A stretch of DNA of 10,013 nucleotides from Aliarcobacter butzleri (lineage in GTDB: Bacteria > Campylobacterota > Campylobacteria > Campylobacterales > Arcobacteraceae), in the NCBI GenBank assembly GCA_012522985.1, contig JAAYJJ010000060.1, forward strand, positions 1 to 10,013. Direction: 5' to 3'. This document shows, piece after piece, positions 6,385-10,013 of this stretch (position 1 is its first letter; each line of letters begins with the position of its first letter). The notes under the pieces were generated by a model. That model saw nothing but the letters and a program-made list of their open reading frames with translations, did not search any database and was not told where the DNA came from. The position numbers and the translations under genes were made by a program.

Positions 6385-7451
6385 TTGTACTTGGTTCTAC
6401 AGGCTCTATAGGGGTTAATGCCTTAAATGTGGCAAAAAGATTTAATCTAAGCATTGATACTCTTGTAGCTGGAACAAAGATAGAACTCCTTAACCAACAA
6501 ATCAAAGAGTTTAATCCAAAAAGAGTTGTGGTCGCTAATGAAAAAGATGTAATCAATATAAACCACAACAACGTATCTGCTGGAGCAAATGCAATCTTAA
6601 GAGCTATAGAGGAGTCCTCTTCAAGCCTTGTGATCAATGCACTAGTAGGATTTTTGGGTTTAGCTCCTACTATTACAGCTATAAAGCAAGGCAAAAAAGT
6701 AGCCTTAGCTAATAAAGAGTCTTTAGTGGTTGCTGGAGAGTTTTTGGATATGAGTAAAATAGTTCCAATAGATAGCGAACACTTTGGACTTTGGTATCTA
6801 AAAAGTGATAAATCTATAGATAGTATGACTATTACAGCTAGTGGTGGTGCTTTTAGGGACTATCCTATTACAAACTTAGAAAAAGTAAGCATAAGCGAAG
6901 CACTTAACCATCCAAATTGGGCAATGGGTAATAAAATAACAATAGATAGTGCAACTATGACAAATAAACTATTTGAGCTTTTGGAGGCTAAATGGTTTTT
7001 TGATACTACAAAACTTGATGCCATTATAGAAACCAAATCAATAATCCACGCAATGGTAAACTTTAGTGATGGAAGTACCACCGCTCATATTGCATCTCCA
7101 AATATGCAGCTACCCATAGCATATGCTATTTTAGGTAAGGTAGATGAGCTCATAGTACCTACTACCAATCTATGTGAAGTAGCTAGTTTGGAGTTTAGAA
7201 AAATAGATCCAAAAAGATATCCTATATGGGAGCTAAAAGATGATCTTTTGGCAAATCCACATAGAGGAGTTGTGCTAAATGCAGCAAATGAGGTGGGTGT
7301 GTATAGGTTTTTAAATGGTGAGATTGATTTTACTATGATTGCTAAAAATAGTATAAAAGCTTATGAAAAATACTTAGATATCAAGCCTTCAAATGTTCAA
7401 GATATCTTTGATATAGATAAAGAGATAAGAGAGTTTGTATGGAAGATTTGA
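6381..7451 (+). CDS. dxr: 1-deoxy-D-xylulose 5-phosphate reductoisomerase
   Basis: Dxr (IspC) rearranges and reduces 1-deoxyxylulose 5-phosphate to 2-C-methyl-D-erythritol 4-phosphate with NADPH, the committed step of the MEP isoprenoid pathway and the target of fosmidomycin. The 356 residues carry GSTGSIG at 5-11 (dinucleotide binding), ALANKESLV at 108-116, PIDSEH at 129-134 with metal ligands Asp131 and Glu133, ITASGGAFRD at 151-160, the HPNW lid at 177-180 and NKLFELLEAKW at 195-205 with the third metal ligand Glu202, then NAANEV at 300-305. It is a little shorter than the roughly 400 residues of E. coli, as in Campylobacter. All catalytic residues I can check are present. AGGA at 6369-6372 serves as ribosome-binding site; the end overlaps the next gene by 13 bases. 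Confidence 0.97.
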   Translation: MIVLGSTGSIGVNALNVAKRFNLSIDTLVAGTKIELLNQQIKEFNPKRVVVANEKDVININHNNVSAGANAILRAIEESSSSLVINALVGFLGLAPTITAIKQGKKVALANKESLVVAGEFLDMSKIVPIDSEHFGLWYLKSDKSIDSMTITASGGAFRDYPITNLEKVSISEALNHPNWAMGNKITIDSATMTNKLFELLEAKWFFDTTKLDAIIETKSIIHAMVNFSDGSTTAHIASPNMQLPIAYAILGKVDELIVPTTNLCEVASLEFRKIDPKRYPIWELKDDLLANPHRGVVLNAANEVGVYRFLNGEIDFTMIAKNSIKAYEKYLDIKPSNVQDIFDIDKEIREFVWKI

Positions 7452-7735
7452 TTATTCCTTTTGTGATACTTTTGGCACTCACCATATATCTTATAGTAAG
7501 TAGAGCTAGGTTTGAGCAAACACTAAAACTTGATTTAGATAAAGAGCTTCAAAAATACAAAAGCCTTCAAGATCAAAAAGAGTGTGAAAATCATAATATC
7601 AAAGAGTTAAAAGCTTTGGTTTTTGAACAAAACAACAAGCTTATAATAGAGGCTTTTGATAAAAACACTATAAATAAACTCCAAAAATTCAACTATAAAA
7701 TAGAGTTTATAGATTACCAAAGAGAAAAGATATGA
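7439..7735 (+). CDS. Small single-helix membrane protein of unknown function
   Basis: A 98-residue protein I do not recognise. Residues 4-20 form one hydrophobic membrane helix (LIIPFVILLALTIYLIV) followed by SRAR, which by the positive-inside rule places the rest in the cytoplasm. Residues 25-70 are charged and helical with a coiled-coil look (LDKELQKYKSLQDQ), and the tail is Lys/Asn/Ile rich; one Cys, Cys49, is present. The start overlaps the end of dxr by 13 bases and the stop overlaps the next gene as ATGA, so it is embedded in the operon and surely translated if dxr is. Such position suggests a conserved small gene of the phylum, perhaps a partner of the hydrolase or a membrane tether. 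No functional claim can be made from sequence. Confidence 0.8.
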   Translation: MEDLIIPFVILLALTIYLIVSRARFEQTLKLDLDKELQKYKSLQDQKECENHNIKELKALVFEQNNKLIIEAFDKNTINKLQKFNYKIEFIDYQREKI

Positions 7736-8262
7736 AAAGAGTACTTATTTTACACGGTCTTGGGGGAAGTCCCGCACCACATTGGCAATCATGGCTAAAT
7801 AATGAGCTTTTAAAGCTAGGATTTGAGGTGCTTTTTCCAGAGTTGCCAAATAAAGACAATCCAAATCTACAAGAGTGGCTTGATGTTTTAAAGAAGATTT
7901 TACAAGAGTTTAAACCAAATATTGTAGTTTGTCACTCTTTGGCAAATCATCTATGGTTTCATTTAGTTGAATATGAAAAAGTTGATATAGTTGATAAGCT
8001 AATGTTAGTATCTCCTGTATCAAATAGTTGTAATATAAGTGAACTTAGTTCTTTTATACCCTATCCCTTGTCAAGTGATCTAAGAGCAAAAGAGGTGATT
8101 ATGGCTTCAAGTGACAATGACCCTTATATAGAAGTTGAAGAACTTATTTCTATGCAAAGTAAGCTTAATATCGGACTTAAAATTCTACCAAATGCTGGAC
8201 ATATCAATGCAAAAAGCGGATATGGAGAGTTAGCGTGTGCATTGGAGTGGATACAAAGATGA
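7732..8262 (+). CDS. RBBP9/YdeN-type alpha/beta serine hydrolase
   Basis: A 176-residue cytosolic alpha/beta hydrolase of the small RBBP9/YdeN group (Ser_hydrolase family). [17 protein letters not shown] at 6-22 is the family's N-terminal oxyanion-side motif. The nucleophile elbow reads [11 protein letters not shown] with Ser69, the likely acid is Asp130 in SSDNDPYI, and the base is His157 in [12 protein letters not shown], so a full triad can be assigned. Length and motif order match the family. Odd point: both small residues of the usual G-x-S-x-G elbow are replaced (Cys67, Ala71). No signal peptide is seen. The ATG overlaps the stop of the small membrane protein (ATGA), and its own TGA overlaps the tsaD ATG the same way. 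Substrate unknown; members have been linked to esterase or amidase activity. Confidence 0.87.
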   Translation: MKRVLILHGLGGSPAPHWQSWLNNELLKLGFEVLFPELPNKDNPNLQEWLDVLKKILQEFKPNIVVCHSLANHLWFHLVEYEKVDIVDKLMLVSPVSNSCNISELSSFIPYPLSSDLRAKEVIMASSDNDPYIEVEELISMQSKLNIGLKILPNAGHINAKSGYGELACALEWIQR

Positions 8263-9245
8263 TATTAAGTATAGAAAGTTCATGTGATGATAGCTCTATA
8301 GCTATCACATCTATAAATAACTATAAGCTTATTTTTCACAAAAAAATCTCTCAAGAGCTAGATCATAGTATATATGGTGGAGTAGTTCCAGAACTTGCTG
8401 CTAGGCTTCATACTGAAGCTTTACCAAAAATCTTAGAAGAGTGTAGAGAGTTTTTTCCATATCTAAAGGCTATTGCCGTTACAAACTCTCCAGGGCTTAG
8501 TGTTACTTTGCTTGAAGGTGTTATGATGGCAAAGGCTTTGAGTCTTGCTCTAAATCTACCTATTATAGCAGTCAATCACCTAAAAGGACATATTTACTCT
8601 CTTTTTATTGAAAAAGAGTCGTTTGTACCACTATCTGTACTGTTGGTAAGTGGTGGACATACACAGATACTAGAAGTAAATAGTATAGATGATATGAGGC
8701 TTTTTGCATCTACTATAGATGATAGCTTTGGTGAGAGCTTTGATAAGGTAGCTAAAATGCTAGGTTTAGTTTATCCAGGGGGACCAGAAATAGAGAAAAT
8801 GGCACTTAATGGTGATGAAAATAGATATAGTTTTCCTATTCCTTTAAAAAACTCTCCAAAAATAGAGTTTAGTTATAGTGGACTTAAAAATGCAGTAAGA
8901 CTAGCTATAGAAGAGCAAGGTACTCTTGATAAACAAACTATTTGTGATATAAGTGCCTCTTTTCAAAAAGCAGCAATTGCTCATCTTATGCAAAAACTTA
9001 AAAAATATTTTAAACTCCATACTCCAAAAACTTTTGCTATTGTTGGAGGGGCTAGTGCAAATAAAGCTTTAAGAGTAGAGTTAGAAAGACTCTGTAGTGA
9101 ATATAACTCTAAGCTTTTATTAGCAGAGCTTAACTTTTGTAGTGATAATGCCGCTATGATAGGTAGATATGCAGTAGAACTATATAAAAAAGAAGAGTTT
9201 ACAACTATAGACGAGCTAGATGTTAGCTCAAAAGCTAGGTGGTAA
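8259..9245 (+). CDS. tsaD: tRNA N6-adenosine threonylcarbamoyltransferase
   Basis: TsaD (formerly Gcp/YgjD) transfers the threonylcarbamoyl group to A37 of tRNAs that read ANN codons, working with TsaB, TsaE and TsaC. I place the start at the ATG at 8259, which overlaps the hydrolase stop as ATGA, begins the family's [13 protein letters not shown] and gives the normal 328 residues; an ATG eight codons upstream would only add non-family residues. GGAG at 8244-8247 is 11 bases ahead. Motifs: ESSCDDSS at 6-13, [12 protein letters not shown] at 40-51, metal ligands His107 and His111 in NHLKGH, SGGHTQ at 131-136, [17 protein letters not shown] at 154-170, [10 protein letters not shown] at 263-272 and [10 protein letters not shown] at 293-302 with the third ligand Asp296. 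It is the last gene of the plus-strand unit; the stop lies inside the opposing gene. Confidence 0.97.
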   Translation: MILSIESSCDDSSIAITSINNYKLIFHKKISQELDHSIYGGVVPELAARLHTEALPKILEECREFFPYLKAIAVTNSPGLSVTLLEGVMMAKALSLALNLPIIAVNHLKGHIYSLFIEKESFVPLSVLLVSGGHTQILEVNSIDDMRLFASTIDDSFGESFDKVAKMLGLVYPGGPEIEKMALNGDENRYSFPIPLKNSPKIEFSYSGLKNAVRLAIEEQGTLDKQTICDISASFQKAAIAHLMQKLKKYFKLHTPKTFAIVGGASANKALRVELERLCSEYNSKLLLAELNFCSDNAAMIGRYAVELYKKEEFTTIDELDVSSKARW

Positions 9246-10013
9246 GTTTTTGACTAAATCTAGCTTTAAATGAGCAGTGTTTGCATAGCTCTTGGAGTGC
9301 AAATCCTTCTTTAAAACTATATATAATAGCTTGAGCCTTTGGGCTATAAAGTATCTCTTTTAGGCTTTGAGAGTGAAGATTACCTAGATTGATAATAGCA
9401 TCTTTATCAAGACAACATGGTACTACATCCCCACTACAAGTGATGGCTATATGAGATTTTAGTCCTAAACAAAAGCCTTTTTCTTCATAATATCTATTAT
9501 TTAAGCTTGGCCACTCAAAATATTCATCAAATGAAAGAATTACTTTATTTGCCAATCTTTGTCTATCTTTTGATGAGCTTAGATTAATATGCTCTAGCTC
9601 AAAAAACTCTTTAAGCTTTTGGATAACTTTTTGGTTATAGATATAAGCACTGCTAGTTTTATCTATATTCCAAAGTCTAAGATTAATAAAAATATTATTA
9701 ACACTTTTTTGCTTAAAATCACAAAAATCCATAATAGTATCTATAAACTCATCAAAGCTTTTAGATGTTTTATTGGCATTAAAGCTATTTAATGAGATAT
9801 TTACTTGTTTAATAGATGGATGAACTAAGATAGTAAAAATCTCTTTTTTTAGATAAAAGCCACTTGTTGTAAGCTTGACTTTTAAGGAGTATTTATAGGC
9901 AATATCAAGATAGTCTTGTAGATTTGATAGCACCAAAGGATCACCCAAAAGATGAAGATAGATCTCATTTGTAAACTCTTTTGCTTGATGGCAAATAGTA
10001 TCAAAAAGCTCTA
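9235..10013 (-). CDS. Radical SAM/SPASM-domain protein, C-terminal part (5' end outside window)
   Basis: The frame is open from the right edge to the TAG at 9235-9237 and gives 258 complete codons; the true start and the CxxxCxxC that binds the radical-generating 4Fe-4S cluster lie beyond 10013. The visible part begins within the SAM barrel: [11 protein letters not shown] (about 9925-9965) is the strand and GGE-like SAM-contact motif, followed by KLTTSGFYL and VNISLNS strands. The C-terminus has a SPASM-like auxiliary cluster: a CX12GX4C pattern from 9469-9471 ([21 protein letters not shown]), NLGN and CKHC ending near 9274. Such proteins modify peptides, proteins or small molecules; this one cannot be assigned. 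A shorter start at the TTG 9946-9948 is not credible because it cuts the barrel strand. It overlaps tsaD tail to tail by 11 bases. Confidence 0.85.
   Translation of the reverse strand, partial: ELFDTICHQAKEFTNEIYLHLLGDPLVLSNLQDYLDIAYKYSLKVKLTTSGFYLKKEIFTILVHPSIKQVNISLNSFNANKTSKSFDEFIDTIMDFCDFKQKSVNNIFINLRLWNIDKTSSAYIYNQKVIQKLKEFFELEHINLSSSKDRQRLANKVILSFDEYFEWPSLNNRYYEEKGFCLGLKSHIAITCSGDVVPCCLDKDAIINLGNLHSQSLKEILYSPKAQAIIYSFKEGFALQELCKHCSFKARFSQKLTT

Noticed and set aside
6353..6694. Minus-strand reading frame of 113 codons
   Set aside because: Antisense to the cdsA-dxr junction, where both sense genes are certain from catalytic motifs; no start signals.
8235..8237. ATG eight codons before the tsaD start
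   Set aside because: The extra residues are not part of the family, while ATG8259 gives the expected N-terminus and an ATGA overlap like two others in the operon.

Overview
The window is AT-rich chromosomal DNA from a member of the Campylobacterota (Epsilonproteobacteria). Three things point there. The outer-membrane protein at 1111-2688 resembles the DUF3373 porin-like family of that phylum. The short periplasmic protein at 3854-4186 has the C-terminal SGNVPSC signature that I associate with small 'cytochrome c-like' proteins of these bacteria. The plus-strand run rqcH-cdsA-dxr-(two genes)-tsaD follows the order I recall in Campylobacter jejuni (the Cj1349c-Cj1344c region). The genus cannot be fixed by reading alone; a free-living sulfur- or nitrate-respiring relative is plausible from the rhodanese and the porin.

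Left end, plus strand: the last 80 codons of dapF (1-243), then a secreted Bax/FlgJ-type glucosaminidase (261-968). DapF supplies meso-diaminopimelate for peptidoglycan and the second protein probably cuts peptidoglycan, so the pair is cell-wall related. A strong hairpin at 1074-1104 separates this pair from the next block.

Middle, minus strand (1111-4186): three exported proteins that look like separate transcription units. In order of transcription they are a haem-less cytochrome c-like protein (3854-4186, own promoter and terminator), a two-domain periplasmic rhodanese (2839-3651, own terminator) and a DUF3373 outer-membrane protein (1111-2688). This is the part with the least-understood biology.

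Right, plus strand (4291-9245): a tightly packed six-gene unit in which every junction is a gap of 9 nt or an overlap. It encodes RqcH (ribosome-associated quality control), CdsA (CDP-diacylglycerol synthesis), Dxr (isoprenoid precursor synthesis), a 98-residue one-helix membrane protein of unknown role, an RBBP9/YdeN-type serine hydrolase, and TsaD (t6A tRNA modification). The genes are housekeeping and functionally mixed; three junctions are ATGA overlaps typical of translational coupling. The hydrolase pair occupies the place where C. jejuni, as I recall, carries the peptidoglycan peptidase Pgp1.

Right edge, minus strand: the C-terminal part of a radical SAM/SPASM protein whose N-terminus and CxxxCxxC motif lie outside the window. 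Its stop overlaps the end of tsaD by 11 nt.

I saw no tRNA, rRNA, CRISPR array, insertion sequence or phage gene. No stretch longer than about 205 bases lacks a gene. Most of the window is core genome; the points worth a second look are the haem-less cytochrome c-like protein, the rhodanese with unusual active-site loops, the altered nucleophile elbow of the hydrolase, the unknown 98-residue protein and the start codon of the glucosaminidase gene.
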